Assembly: GCF_015330125.1 (NCBI RefSeq)
Contig: NZ_JADDXR010000002.1
Coordinates: forward strand, 4,600,685 to 4,664,684
DNA: 64,000 nucleotides
Direction: 5' to 3'
Source: Zobellia nedashkovskayae
Lineage (GTDB): Bacteria; Bacteroidota; Bacteroidia; Flavobacteriales; Flavobacteriaceae
Numbering within the stretch: position 1 is the stretch's first letter; each line of letters begins with the position of its first letter. Made by a program: the position numbers and the translations under genes. Of this stretch, positions 8,068 through 16,607 are shown one piece after another. A model generated the notes under the pieces. It worked only from the letters and a program-made list of their open reading frames with translations. It did not search any database and was not told the DNA's origin.

Positions 8068-9783
8068 ATGAAAAGACTGCTCTCTGCGGTTATTATACTT
8101 CTAATCCTTGCTTCCTGCAAAGAACAACGCAAGGATATTGTAGAAGAGGTAGCGGTAAAAACCGACACCATTTCCAAATCAATTGAACCCCAAAAGAACG
8201 TTCCTTTTGCTTGGGAAGGAGCCAATATCTACTTCTTATTGACCGACAGGTTCAATAATGGTAATACCGAAAATGACGTAAATTTTGACCGAACCGAACC
8301 AACTGGACCTCTAAGAGGATTTATGGGCGGGGATATTCTAGGAATTACAGAAAAAATAGAAGAAGGCTATTTTTCGGACTTAGGTATTAATGCCATATGG
8401 TTCACCCCGGTTATAGAACAAATTCACGGCAGTACTGACGAAGGTACGGGAAACACCTACGGCTATCATGGGTATTGGGCCAAAGACTGGACAAATCTTG
8501 ACCCTAACTTTGGGACTAGAAAAGATTTAGAAACTATGGTTAAGACCGCGCATAAAAATGGTATCCGCGTTTTGCTAGATGTTGTCCTCAATCACACTGG
8601 GCCCGTTACAGAAGTTGATGGGACTTGGCCAGATGAATGGGTAAGAAAGGAACCTGTATGTGATTTTACCACTTATGAAACTACGGTTGAATGTACTTTG
8701 GTAAAAAACCTACCGGATATCCGAACTGAATCTAACGAACCTGTTGAACTTCCTGATGCCCTTTTGGCAAAATGGAAAGAAGAAGGCCGTTTAAGCCAAG
8801 AACTAGATGAATTGCAACTGTTCTTTGAACGAACCGGTTACCCACGAGCTCCAAGATACTATGTTATAAAATGGCTTACTGATTATGTCAACAACCTAGG
8901 TGTAGATGGTTTTAGGGTAGATACCGTAAAACATGTAAACGAAGAGGCATGGTCAGAACTCTATAAAGAAGCATCTTATGCTTTTGAAAACTGGAAAAAA
9001 ATGCACCCTGATAAAGTGCTGGATGACAAGCCTTTCTATATGGTTGGTGAAGTCTACAACTATGGAATCTCTAACGGAAGAGAGTACGACTTTAATGACA
9101 AAAAGGTAGATTACTTTGCCCATGGATTCAAAAGTCTTATCAATTTTGAGCTAAAAGAGGATGCCAAGAATGATTATGAGTCTATTTTTCGAAAATACAA
9201 TAAGATGTTGAACACTGATCTTATTGGTAAAAGTGTAGTAAACTACCTTACTTCTCATGATGACGGAAGTCCTTTTGACCCTGAAAGAAAAGACCCTTTC
9301 AGAGCAGCAAATATTCTATTGCTCACACCTGGGGCTTCACAAATCTATTACGGAGATGAAACCGCCCGTGATTTAACCATAGAAGGCTCTGTAGACAACC
9401 CTGTTGAGGGTGATGCCACACTTCGTTCATTTATGAATTGGGATGAGCTTGATAGTCTTCCTAGAACTCAAGAGATTCTACAGCACTGGAAAAAACTAGG
9501 AACGTTTAGAAGAAATCATTTGGCAGTGGGAGCCGGAAAACACAAAAGACTTGGTAAAAAACCTTACGTTTTTAGCAGAACTTACATTGAAGGAAACTAC
9601 AAGGATAAGGTTGTTGTAGGATTAGATTTACCTAAGGGTAAAAAATCGCTTTGGGTAAAAGGTTTCTTTGGCGACGGAACTAAACTATATGACACCTATT
9701 CAGAAACAGAAGTTATTGTTGCAAACGGTAAAATATTACTAGAGAACGATTTTGATATTGCCCTCTTAGAGCTAAAAGAATAG
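8068..9783 (+). CDS. GH13 alpha-amylase family lipoprotein
   Basis: The 571-residue protein begins with a lipoprotein signal (LILASC, Cys17), so it should be lipid-anchored in the envelope. The GH13 barrel is complete: VLLDVVLNHTG (region I), GFRVDTVKHV with the nucleophile Asp285, VGEVYN with the acid/base Glu328, and TSHDD with the transition-state Asp398/399. A beta domain closes the C-terminus. The enzyme should cleave alpha-1,4-glucans or maltodextrins. No SusCD pair or other polysaccharide genes adjoin it, so it is not part of a visible utilisation locus here. The ATG at 8068 directly precedes the signal peptide. Confidence 0.92.
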   Translation: MKRLLSAVIILLILASCKEQRKDIVEEVAVKTDTISKSIEPQKNVPFAWEGANIYFLLTDRFNNGNTENDVNFDRTEPTGPLRGFMGGDILGITEKIEEGYFSDLGINAIWFTPVIEQIHGSTDEGTGNTYGYHGYWAKDWTNLDPNFGTRKDLETMVKTAHKNGIRVLLDVVLNHTGPVTEVDGTWPDEWVRKEPVCDFTTYETTVECTLVKNLPDIRTESNEPVELPDALLAKWKEEGRLSQELDELQLFFERTGYPRAPRYYVIKWLTDYVNNLGVDGFRVDTVKHVNEEAWSELYKEASYAFENWKKMHPDKVLDDKPFYMVGEVYNYGISNGREYDFNDKKVDYFAHGFKSLINFELKEDAKNDYESIFRKYNKMLNTDLIGKSVVNYLTSHDDGSPFDPERKDPFRAANILLLTPGASQIYYGDETARDLTIEGSVDNPVEGDATLRSFMNWDELDSLPRTQEILQHWKKLGTFRRNHLAVGAGKHKRLGKKPYVFSRTYIEGNYKDKVVVGLDLPKGKKSLWVKGFFGDGTKLYDTYSETEVIVANGKILLENDFDIALLELKE

Positions 9784-9791
9784 ACTACAGA

Positions 9792-9832
9792 GGACTATGA
9801 TTTTTTAAAGCTTTGTTTTAAAAATCATAGTC
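9792..9832. terminator. Long inverted repeat between convergent amylase and trmH genes
   Basis: GGACTATGATTTTT (from 9792) pairs with AAAAATCATAGTCC (ending 9832), a 14-bp perfect stem around an A/T-rich loop. Lying between convergent genes, it probably works as a bidirectional terminator. Confidence 0.7.
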
Positions 9833-9909
9833 CTTATCATAATCATATAGGTCTTTATTTATACTTAAAAAATTAATCTTGGCGCTAGTCTTGAAAATGC
9901 TCGTCCATT

Positions 9910-10581
9910 CTAAATATTACCATTATTTATTTCCGTTTCATATCTTTTTAAAATATCATCAATACTCCTAACAGATTTTTTGGTCCAATCCAGTCTTTTT
10001 TCTAGTTTTTCTTCCTCGGTAAGTCGCCATTCAAGATTTGTAGCTCGCATTTTAACCGCCAAATGTTGTAGAATTATTGCTGCTGACACAGATATATTCA
10101 AACTTTCGGTAAAACCCAACATCGGAATTTTTAAAAATCCATCACTCATATCAATTGCCTCTTGGCTTAGACCATTTTTTTCAGTCCCAAAAAGCAGTGC
10201 CGTTTTTCCTTCTATTTTGAAATCTTCCAAAAAAGTAGAATTGTTATGTGGTGTGGTAGCAATAATTTTATAACCATCCTTTCTAAGTTTTTCTATACAA
10301 TTACGAGTACTTTTATAACGATGCACATCTACCCACTTCTGAGCGCCCATAGCTATTTCGCTATCTAGCTTCTTACCAAACCGCGATTCAATTACATGTG
10401 CGTCTTGAATACCGAATACTTCACAACTACGGATAACAGCACTTGTATTATGCATTTGGTACAAATCTTCAATCGCTACTGTAACCAATCTTGTGCGCTC
10501 TTCCAGTATTTCTAGAAACCGCTGTTTCCTTTCTTCGCTTATAAAATTCTCTAAATATTCAAGAAGTTGTTCCTCTGCCAT
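9910..10581 (-). CDS. trmH: tRNA (guanosine-18 2'-O)-methyltransferase, SpoU/TrmH family
   Basis: The 223-residue protein has the three SPOUT motifs in order: HNTSAVIRSCEVFG near residue 44, LLFGTEKNGLS near 130, and IPMLGFTESLNISVSAA near 153, which form the trefoil-knot SAM site. Length and N-terminal helices fit TrmH, which methylates the ribose of G18 in the D-loop of tRNA, better than the rRNA enzyme RlmB. The gene is monocistronic and divergent from the sirtuin gene 35 bp away. Confidence 0.88.
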   Translation of the reverse strand: MAEEQLLEYLENFISEERKQRFLEILEERTRLVTVAIEDLYQMHNTSAVIRSCEVFGIQDAHVIESRFGKKLDSEIAMGAQKWVDVHRYKSTRNCIEKLRKDGYKIIATTPHNNSTFLEDFKIEGKTALLFGTEKNGLSQEAIDMSDGFLKIPMLGFTESLNISVSAAIILQHLAVKMRATNLEWRLTEEEKLEKRLDWTKKSVRSIDDILKRYETEINNGNI

Positions 10582-10616
10582 GTACCGAATATAATAAAAA
10601 CTCTATTTTTATAACG

Positions 10617-11318
10617 ATGAAGAAAAGAATTACTATTTTGACAGGTGCTGGTATTAGTGCCGAAAGTGGAATAAATACCTTTAGAGATTCCGGTGGGTTA
10701 TGGGAAGGGCATGATGTAATGGAAGTTGCTTCGCCCGAAGGTTTTGCTAGAAATCCAGAACTGGTTCTTGATTTCTATAATCAAAGACGAAGACAGTTAC
10801 CCGAAGTTGCCCCAAACGAAGCACATAAAGCACTTTTTAAGCTTGAAGACTTTTATAATGTTACCATCGTTACCCAAAATGTAGATGATCTTCACGAAAG
10901 GGCAGGAAGCTCTAATGTAATACATATTCACGGTGAGCTTTTAAAAGCCAGAAGCACTAAAAACGAAAATTCTATTATTCCTTGGACTAAAGATTTGAAC
11001 ATAGGCGACTATTGCGAAAAAGGCCATCAATTACGCCCTCATATTGTTTGGTTTGGTAAAGCTGTACCCCTTTTGGAGCAAGCGGCAATTGCTACTCAAA
11101 ATGCAGATATTGTGATTATTATAGGTACATCAATGCAAGTATACCCTGCCGCCAGCCTTATTGATTATGCCCAAAGCGGAATTCCCATTTATTTTATAGA
11201 CCCTAAGCCCAACGTGTCCAAAAATAATTATGATAACCTTACTGTTATAGCTAAAACCGCTGTACAAGGAATACCTCAACTTGTGACTGAACTAATTGCA
11301 ACTATTCATAAAAACTAA
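10617..11318 (+). CDS. cobB: NAD-dependent protein deacylase (sirtuin) without the zinc cysteines
   Basis: The 233-residue Sir2 fold shows GAGISAESGINTFR (9-23), TQNVDDLHERAG (86-97) and catalytic His105 in HIHGEL. Residues YNQR (Tyr54, Arg57) match the Y-x-x-R pair that lets SIRT5-like sirtuins remove succinyl or other acidic acyl groups. Only one cysteine (Cys133) remains in the region where most sirtuins bind zinc with four, so the zinc ribbon is missing. It removes lysine acyl groups using NAD in the cytosol. The next gene follows 14 bp downstream, so the two are probably co-transcribed. Confidence 0.88.
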   Translation: MKKRITILTGAGISAESGINTFRDSGGLWEGHDVMEVASPEGFARNPELVLDFYNQRRRQLPEVAPNEAHKALFKLEDFYNVTIVTQNVDDLHERAGSSNVIHIHGELLKARSTKNENSIIPWTKDLNIGDYCEKGHQLRPHIVWFGKAVPLLEQAAIATQNADIVIIIGTSMQVYPAASLIDYAQSGIPIYFIDPKPNVSKNNYDNLTVIAKTAVQGIPQLVTELIATIHKN

Positions 11319-11332
11319 CAAGCTGTTATGTT

Positions 11333-11905
11333 ATGACCAAGGAAGAGCTTTATAAATCATTAGATTACGTAAATCATTCTCGTAAAAAGCGTTCGGAAAT
11401 GGCTACTTTAATTTCTCAAAACCCAAAACTTGTAGCTCCGTTAATGGAAATAGCTTTTGCGATAGATGATCCCATTTCCAATAGAGCATGCTGGGTACTT
11501 GAATTTACCGCCAAAGAAAATCTATCTTTTATATATCCTCATTTGGAAAATTTTACCACCAATTTACACCGAGTAAATTTTGAATCTGCAATACGACCCA
11601 TAGCCAAAATTTGTGAATTTTTGACTGAAACGTATTTCTCCGAAAATAATATCGGACTTAAAAATATTATGACAGAAAAGCAATTGGAGCGAATTACATC
11701 AGCATGTTTTGATTGGTTGATTGGCGACCATAAAGTTGCAGCAAAAGCATATTCAATAACTTCTCTGTTCCAATTAGGACACAAATACGATTGGGTTCAC
11801 CCAGAATTACAAATGATTTTGGAGAAGAATTATGCCGAAGGTAGTGCGGCATACAAAGCGAGGGCCCGCCATGCTTTTGCTAAGTTAAAGAAGCTTTACT
11901 CGTAA
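11333..11905 (+). CDS. Conserved helical (HEAT-repeat-like) protein between the sirtuin and purB genes
   Basis: This 190-residue cytosolic protein has no signal peptide and no recognised catalytic motif. It is built of amphipathic helix pairs (for example PLMEIAFAIDDPISNRACWV and AYSITSLFQLGHKY) that look like HEAT or Armadillo repeats. As I recall, homologues in related genomes are often labelled adenylosuccinate lyase, probably only because they sit next to purB; this protein has no lyase signature. It follows the sirtuin gene closely and ends 118 bp before purB, which has its own promoter. Confidence 0.65.
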   Translation: MTKEELYKSLDYVNHSRKKRSEMATLISQNPKLVAPLMEIAFAIDDPISNRACWVLEFTAKENLSFIYPHLENFTTNLHRVNFESAIRPIAKICEFLTETYFSENNIGLKNIMTEKQLERITSACFDWLIGDHKVAAKAYSITSLFQLGHKYDWVHPELQMILEKNYAEGSAAYKARARHAFAKLKKLYS

Positions 11906-11983
11906 AATACAAGTTATTAACTTTTTAGTCACAACTTTTTTCACAAGAAACCTAAAAACCTTTTAATACTACCCATCTTAGGG

Positions 11984-11991
11984 TATCTTTG
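11984..11991 (+). promoter_or_regulatory. Candidate -7 element for purB
   Basis: TATCTTTG fits TAnnTTTG and lies 32 bp before the purB ATG. The gap before it contains no other gene. Confidence 0.5.
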
Positions 11992-12023
11992 CTTTTTTTC
12001 AAAAATCAACCTTATACACTGTT

Positions 12024-13367
12024 ATGTCTCTAAACGCTTTGAACGCTATTTCGCCTATAGATGGGCGCTACAGAAGTAAAACTGAACCATTGGCACCGTT
12101 TTTCTCGGAAGAAGCCCTAATCAAATACAGGGTACGAGTAGAAATTGAATATTTTATTGCCCTTTGTGAGATTCCGTTACCTCAACTTTCTGGTTTTGAC
12201 AACTCCAAATTTGGAGCGCTTCGGGAAATCTATATTAACTTTGATACAGTTGATGCCCAAGAAATAAAAGAAATAGAGAAAACTACCAATCACGATGTAA
12301 AAGCAGTTGAATATTTTATAAAAGCTGCTTTTGATAAATTAGGGCTTTCCGCACATAAAGAGTTCATTCATTTTGGACTTACCTCGCAGGACATCAATAA
12401 TACCGCTATTCCTCTTTCTATTAAAGAAGCGACTAACGAAGTTTATGTTCCCGAATACACTATACTATTGAATAAAATTCAAGAGTTGGCAAAAGAATGG
12501 GCAGACATACCAATGTTAGCAAGAACACACGGACAACCGGCATCGCCTACACGTCTTGGTAAAGAAATAGAGGTTTTTGCAATTCGATTAAAAGAACAAT
12601 TCAACCTATTGAACGATATACCTAGTGCAGCTAAGTTTGGTGGAGCTACAGGAAACTATAACGCTCATAAAGTAGCCTACCCATCTATTGATTGGAAAGC
12701 TTTTGGAACTAAATTTGTACAAGAAAAATTAGGACTGCACCACTCCTTCCCTACTACACAAATTGAGCATTATGACCATATGGCCGCTTTGTTCGATAAC
12801 CTTAAGCGTATAAACACTATTATTCTTGATTTGGACCGTGATTTTTGGACCTATGTTTCCATGGATTATTTCAAACAAAGAATCAAAGAAGGCGAAGTTG
12901 GGTCTTCGGCTATGCCACATAAAGTAAACCCAATCGATTTTGAAAATTCCGAAGGTAACTTAGGAATCGCCAATGCCTTGTTTGAGCACTTATCAGCTAA
13001 ATTACCAGTATCAAGATTACAGCGTGACCTTACGGACAGTACAGTTCTTAGAAATGCCGGTATGCCTTTTGCTCATACAATTATTGCTTTTCAGTCTACT
13101 TTAAAAGGATTAAACAAACTCTTATTGAACAAAGAAAAGTTTGAACAAGATCTTGAGAATAATTGGGCCGTAGTTGCGGAAGCTATACAAACTATCTTAC
13201 GTAGAGAAGGCTACCCTAATCCTTATGAAGCATTAAAAGGTCTTACCAGAACCAATGCTAAAATAAACAAGGATTCTATTGCTGAGTTTATCGATACGCT
13301 TGAAGTTTCTGATGAAATTAAGCAAGAACTAAAAGTAATTACACCAAGTAATTATACAGGTATTTAA
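12024..13367 (+). CDS. purB: Adenylosuccinate lyase
   Basis: The 447-residue protein is a fumarase/aspartase superfamily member. It has ARTHGQPASPT (the catalytic-His region near 170) and the flexible signature loop GSSAMPHKVNPIDFEN near 293, with the catalytic serine. The PHKVNPIDFEN form is typical of the E. coli-type PurB rather than the B. subtilis type. It releases fumarate from SAICAR and from adenylosuccinate in purine synthesis. The start ATG is preceded by a promoter-like element, and a strong hairpin terminator follows. Confidence 0.95.
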   Translation: MSLNALNAISPIDGRYRSKTEPLAPFFSEEALIKYRVRVEIEYFIALCEIPLPQLSGFDNSKFGALREIYINFDTVDAQEIKEIEKTTNHDVKAVEYFIKAAFDKLGLSAHKEFIHFGLTSQDINNTAIPLSIKEATNEVYVPEYTILLNKIQELAKEWADIPMLARTHGQPASPTRLGKEIEVFAIRLKEQFNLLNDIPSAAKFGGATGNYNAHKVAYPSIDWKAFGTKFVQEKLGLHHSFPTTQIEHYDHMAALFDNLKRINTIILDLDRDFWTYVSMDYFKQRIKEGEVGSSAMPHKVNPIDFENSEGNLGIANALFEHLSAKLPVSRLQRDLTDSTVLRNAGMPFAHTIIAFQSTLKGLNKLLLNKEKFEQDLENNWAVVAEAIQTILRREGYPNPYEALKGLTRTNAKINKDSIAEFIDTLEVSDEIKQELKVITPSNYTGI

Positions 13368-13395
13368 TAAATACCTAAATATCCTAAACAAAAAA

Positions 13396-13420
13396 AAGGC
13401 CGCAAATGCGGCCTTCTTCG
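13396..13420. terminator. Terminator between convergent purB and mscS genes
   Basis: AAGGCCGC, loop AAAT, GCGGCCTT: an 8-bp GC-rich stem flanked by an A run on the left and T/C on the right, so it can serve both strands. Confidence 0.8.
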
Positions 13421-13448
13421 GGGGATAATGGTTAGTGTTTAGGTAATA

Positions 13449-14264
13449 TTATCCTTTCTTTTGTATCTCAACTTGATGTGGGTAAGGAATTTCAATTCCA
13501 GCTTTATCAAGTGCCAACTTACAGTTTTCTAAAGTTCCAAAATATACATCCCAATAGTGTTCTGGCTTACAGAACGGACGTACTGCAAAGTTCACAGAAC
13601 TATCTGCCAATTCAGAAACATTTACAGATGGAGCAGGGTCTTTCAAAACCTTTGGGTCTGCTAAAAGAACGTTTAGCAAAACTTCTTTTGCAGTTTTAAT
13701 ATCTTCTCCGTAACCAACTCCTATAGTAGTATCAACTCTCATTTTACCTTCGGCAGTATAATTAATTATATTTCCGTTAGCCATTGCCCCATTAGGTATA
13801 ATGGCCAATTTGTTATCAGGCGTAATAAGTTTAGTAGTGAAAATTTCTATCTCCTTTACAACTCCAAGTGCTCCTTGTGCTTCTACCAAATCGCCAATTT
13901 TATAAGGCTTGAAGATGATTATCAAAACCCCACCTGCAAAATTGGATAAGGAACCTTGCAATGCAAGGCCAATTGCCAAACCTGCTGCTGCAATTATAGC
14001 GGCAAAACTTGTAGTCTCTACCCCTAAAGTAGAAATTACCGTAATTATCAAGAAAATTGTCAATGCCCATTTAACAAGGCTAAGTAAAAATTTCTGAAGA
14101 GACTTATCGTACTCTTGTTTTGTCATTCCCTTTTGAACAACCTTAACTATCTTTTTTATAACCCAAGAACCAATAATGTAAATTACGATTGCCCCTATTA
14201 CTTTAGGTCCGTAATCAACGGCAAATTCAATACCTTTATTCATCCATACTTCTGCTTGTTCCAT
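13449..14264 (-). CDS. Small-conductance mechanosensitive channel, MscS family
   Basis: The 271-residue protein has three N-terminal membrane helices. The pore-lining third helix is glycine/alanine-rich (AAIIAAAGLAIGLALQGSLSNFAGG, split here by description around residues 88-112) and leads into the beta domain (FKPYKIGDLVEAQG). Length and order match the E. coli MscS core of 286 residues, without the long extra domains of MscK or MscM. It opens on membrane tension and releases solutes during osmotic downshock. The C-terminus ends in a short lysine tail. Confidence 0.93.
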   Translation of the reverse strand: MEQAEVWMNKGIEFAVDYGPKVIGAIVIYIIGSWVIKKIVKVVQKGMTKQEYDKSLQKFLLSLVKWALTIFLIITVISTLGVETTSFAAIIAAAGLAIGLALQGSLSNFAGGVLIIIFKPYKIGDLVEAQGALGVVKEIEIFTTKLITPDNKLAIIPNGAMANGNIINYTAEGKMRVDTTIGVGYGEDIKTAKEVLLNVLLADPKVLKDPAPSVNVSELADSSVNFAVRPFCKPEHYWDVYFGTLENCKLALDKAGIEIPYPHQVEIQKKG

Positions 14265-14353
14265 AATTGTTTCTCGTGTTAAGGGTTAATGCTTTAATAT
14301 TTAAGACACCCGATTTATCGAAAGGTCACTAAAAACTTTAAATTTTATTCAAA

Positions 14354-14388
14354 AAAAAAACAAACCATTCAATTTGGTTTGTTTTTTT
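14354..14388 (-). terminator. Terminator downstream of the distal DUF4252 gene
   Basis: AAAAACAAACC and GGTTTGTTTTT form a stem around ATTCAATTT. On the minus strand it ends the DUF4252 transcript before mscS; the run of T on both sides makes it bidirectional. Confidence 0.75.
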
Positions 14389-14409
14389 AAGCTAAATATG
14401 TTGTTGTTT

Positions 14410-14946
14410 TTACTTCATAAAGTCCATGACCTTAGATAGTTCACCTCCTTTAAACTCAGATTTTTCTAAAGCTTGAACAAACTGAATCATTTTTGCCGGA
14501 TTCATGTTTTTTCCTAAAACCCGAACCACTAAAAAGCCTTTATCTTCATTATCTCCGTAAATCACCACCTCATCAATGGCATCTTCATCTCCAAGATACT
14601 TGATTGTGGCCCTACCAAAATCCGTATTCATTTTCATGAGTTCTGTGAAGTCTTCTTTTTTTAAGATAGACTTTATAATAGTCTGCTCTTTTAGAAAGTC
14701 CGCTTGGTTTGCTTCAGTCTTCTTAAAAGCCAGAACATTTAGCTTTTTTAATGAGCCAAGACTTTCTTTTTGTTCTGGAGATAATTGCGCCTCCCTTATA
14801 TTCAAAAGGCCTACCGGCAAATCTAAAGTCAAAAAATTAGGATTCTCAGAATTTGTTACATAATACTGTTGTAAGCTAGGTGTAGAATTACAAGCACTTA
14901 CAATACATAATAGCAGGGTAGCTATAACCATTGTTATTCTTTTCAT
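14410..14946 (-). CDS. DUF4252 family lipoprotein
   Basis: The 178-residue protein has a lipoprotein signal (LLLCIVSAC, Cys19). The body is a DUF4252-type alpha/beta domain: a strand-rich start, an ELMKMNTDFGRATIKYL block, and the closing GGELSKVMDFMK. It is more diverged than its two neighbours. It is the last gene of the ECF sigma - anti-sigma-like - DUF4252 cluster and the only member with a lipid anchor. The function of DUF4252 is not established. Confidence 0.8.
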   Translation of the reverse strand: MKRITMVIATLLLCIVSACNSTPSLQQYYVTNSENPNFLTLDLPVGLLNIREAQLSPEQKESLGSLKKLNVLAFKKTEANQADFLKEQTIIKSILKKEDFTELMKMNTDFGRATIKYLGDEDAIDEVVIYGDNEDKGFLVVRVLGKNMNPAKMIQFVQALEKSEFKGGELSKVMDFMK

Positions 14947-14990
14947 ATAAATGTCTTTAGGGTGTTGAATTAGACTTAGAGGGTGTTCTT

Positions 14991-15536
14991 TTACCTTCCT
15001 CCTACTTCGTTTAGCTCTTCAGGAAGATTCATCTTTCTAGTTAGTGCTCCAATTTTGTTCAAATCTATATCTCCTGTTAGCGATACCAAAACACTTTCAA
15101 ATTTTCTATTGCCCATATCTAGCTCATCACTATTAATATCCGACACGAATAATAAAAGCTCACTAACATGATCCTCATCTCTTCCTTCTTTAATATAGAA
15201 CTTTACAGTAGCATCCTTGTCCTTCACTTTCATCAACTCTTCTAGGTTAGAAGATTTTAGATACTTTTTAACCGTTTTACCCATGTCTTCGGATATTCCT
15301 GCATCTTCGGTAATAAATACCTTAATACCGTCTAAGCCTTGGGCTAGTTCTGCGAAATCCTGAGAATCCTGGTCGCCCTCATCAAAAGCAGCTATGTTAC
15401 CTGCTAGTCTGATCATACTTTTGTTTACGGTAACAGAACCTACATTGTTCATGTTATCATACTTGTCAAATATAGATTGGGAAATTCCAAAAAATGGTAA
15501 TACTACTAGTACTAAAAATACACTTAGCTTTTTCAT
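14991..15536 (-). CDS. DUF4252 family exported protein (paralogue 2)
   Basis: The 181-residue protein has an N-terminal signal peptide ending FFGISQ. It shares long stretches with the next paralogue upstream: SIFDKYDNMNNVGSVTVNKSM, VKFYIKEGRDEDHVSELLLF, VSLTGDIDLNKIG and the C-terminal MNLPEELNEVG. The two look like a recent tandem duplication. It is exported but carries no lipobox. It lies 44 bp from the lipoprotein gene and 56 bp from paralogue 1, consistent with one operon under the ECF sigma factor. Confidence 0.8.
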   Translation of the reverse strand: MKKLSVFLVLVVLPFFGISQSIFDKYDNMNNVGSVTVNKSMIRLAGNIAAFDEGDQDSQDFAELAQGLDGIKVFITEDAGISEDMGKTVKKYLKSSNLEELMKVKDKDATVKFYIKEGRDEDHVSELLLFVSDINSDELDMGNRKFESVLVSLTGDIDLNKIGALTRKMNLPEELNEVGGR

Positions 15537-15592
15537 GATTGTTCGTTTTAAGATTAATGATTGTTTTTGATTATTGATTGATGATGATTAAT

Positions 15593-16141
15593 TTACTTTC
15601 TATTCTTACCAGCTTCGTTCAACTCTTCTGGCAAGTTCATTTTTTTAGTCAAAGAACCTATCTTGTTTAGGTCTATATCTCCTGTTAACGACAAAAGTAC
15701 CGTTTCAAACTTTCTACCGTTTACATCTACATTTACGTTGTTTATACCTGTAACGAACATAAGAAGCTCACTAACGTGGTCATCGTCTTTACCAGCACGG
15801 ATATAGAACTTAACGTTAGCATCTTTATCTTTTACACGCATAAGCTCTTCTAGCTTGGCAGATTTAAGATATTTCTCTACGGACAATTTCATATCTGTAG
15901 AAATAGACTTGTCTTCAGTAATAAAAACCTTTAAGTTATTTAAACTCTTAGCTATATCCATAAAGTCTTTGGCTTCTGGATCGTCTACCTCAACGTCTAT
16001 TTTACTCAGTAAATTAAACATGCTACGGTTTACAACTACCGCACTTACCTCATCTAGGTCTTCATATTTATCAAATAGGGACTGTGAAAAGCCCATTACC
16101 GGCAACACCGCTACTATTAGTACAATTAATATCTGTTTCAT
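15593..16141 (-). CDS. DUF4252 family exported protein (paralogue 1)
   Basis: The 182-residue protein has a signal peptide ending PVMGFSQ and the same DUF4252 body as its downstream twin (SLFDKYEDLDEVSAVVVNRSM at the start, MNLPEELNEAGKNRK at the end). The repeated motif VKFYIRAGKDDDHVSELLMF is nearly identical in both. It begins 16 bp after the membrane anti-sigma-like gene. Three copies in tandem behind one sigma factor suggest dosage or divergence of an envelope stress effector, but this is inference. Confidence 0.8.
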   Translation of the reverse strand: MKQILIVLIVAVLPVMGFSQSLFDKYEDLDEVSAVVVNRSMFNLLSKIDVEVDDPEAKDFMDIAKSLNNLKVFITEDKSISTDMKLSVEKYLKSAKLEELMRVKDKDANVKFYIRAGKDDDHVSELLMFVTGINNVNVDVNGRKFETVLLSLTGDIDLNKIGSLTKKMNLPEELNEAGKNRK

Positions 16142-16157
16142 TTCTCGGGTTTTAATT

Positions 16158-16607
16158 TTAATTCTTATTATAAATTTTTTGTTTTGCTACAACAAACTCA
16201 TTGAGGTATCCTATTTTCTCCGTACCTCTTTCCATATTCTGACTAAGCATGTCCAACGCTTTTTTCGTTTCGTTGTAGGCATAAAGAGCCTGTTGTTGCT
16301 CTAGTTCCTTTTCATCATAATAGTTTTTTCCTAAATACACTCCGAACATTAGCATAACTGCTGCTGCAATAGACATCCATTTATAGAAATTTTTACTAGT
16401 ACCTTTTGTTTCAGGCTCCAATACAACTTCCTTGGAAAACTGCTCTTTTTTAGCTCCGTCCATAAAACTGAACAAAGGAATATATTGCTGCAGTTTCTCA
16501 GGGATATCATCCTTAGAAAAATACGCTCCAAGCAGCTTCTCTTCTGCAACCGTTGTATTTGCTTCAAAGTACTTTTCAAGTAATTTTTCTATTTTATCCA
16601 ATTCCAT
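16158..16607 (-). CDS. Single-pass membrane protein, probable anti-sigma factor
   Basis: The 149-residue protein has a cytosolic N-terminal half of about 75 residues (MELDKIEKLLEKYFEANTTV and onward, similar to the zinc-less anti-sigma domains next to flavobacterial ECF genes). One membrane helix follows near 77-92 (WMSIAAAVMLMFGVYLG), then a helical extracytoplasmic part. Its start overlaps the end of the sigma gene by 14 bp, so the two are translationally coupled, as expected for a sigma/anti-sigma pair. No direct motif proves sigma binding. Confidence 0.7.
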   Translation of the reverse strand: MELDKIEKLLEKYFEANTTVAEEKLLGAYFSKDDIPEKLQQYIPLFSFMDGAKKEQFSKEVVLEPETKGTSKNFYKWMSIAAAVMLMFGVYLGKNYYDEKELEQQQALYAYNETKKALDMLSQNMERGTEKIGYLNEFVVAKQKIYNKN

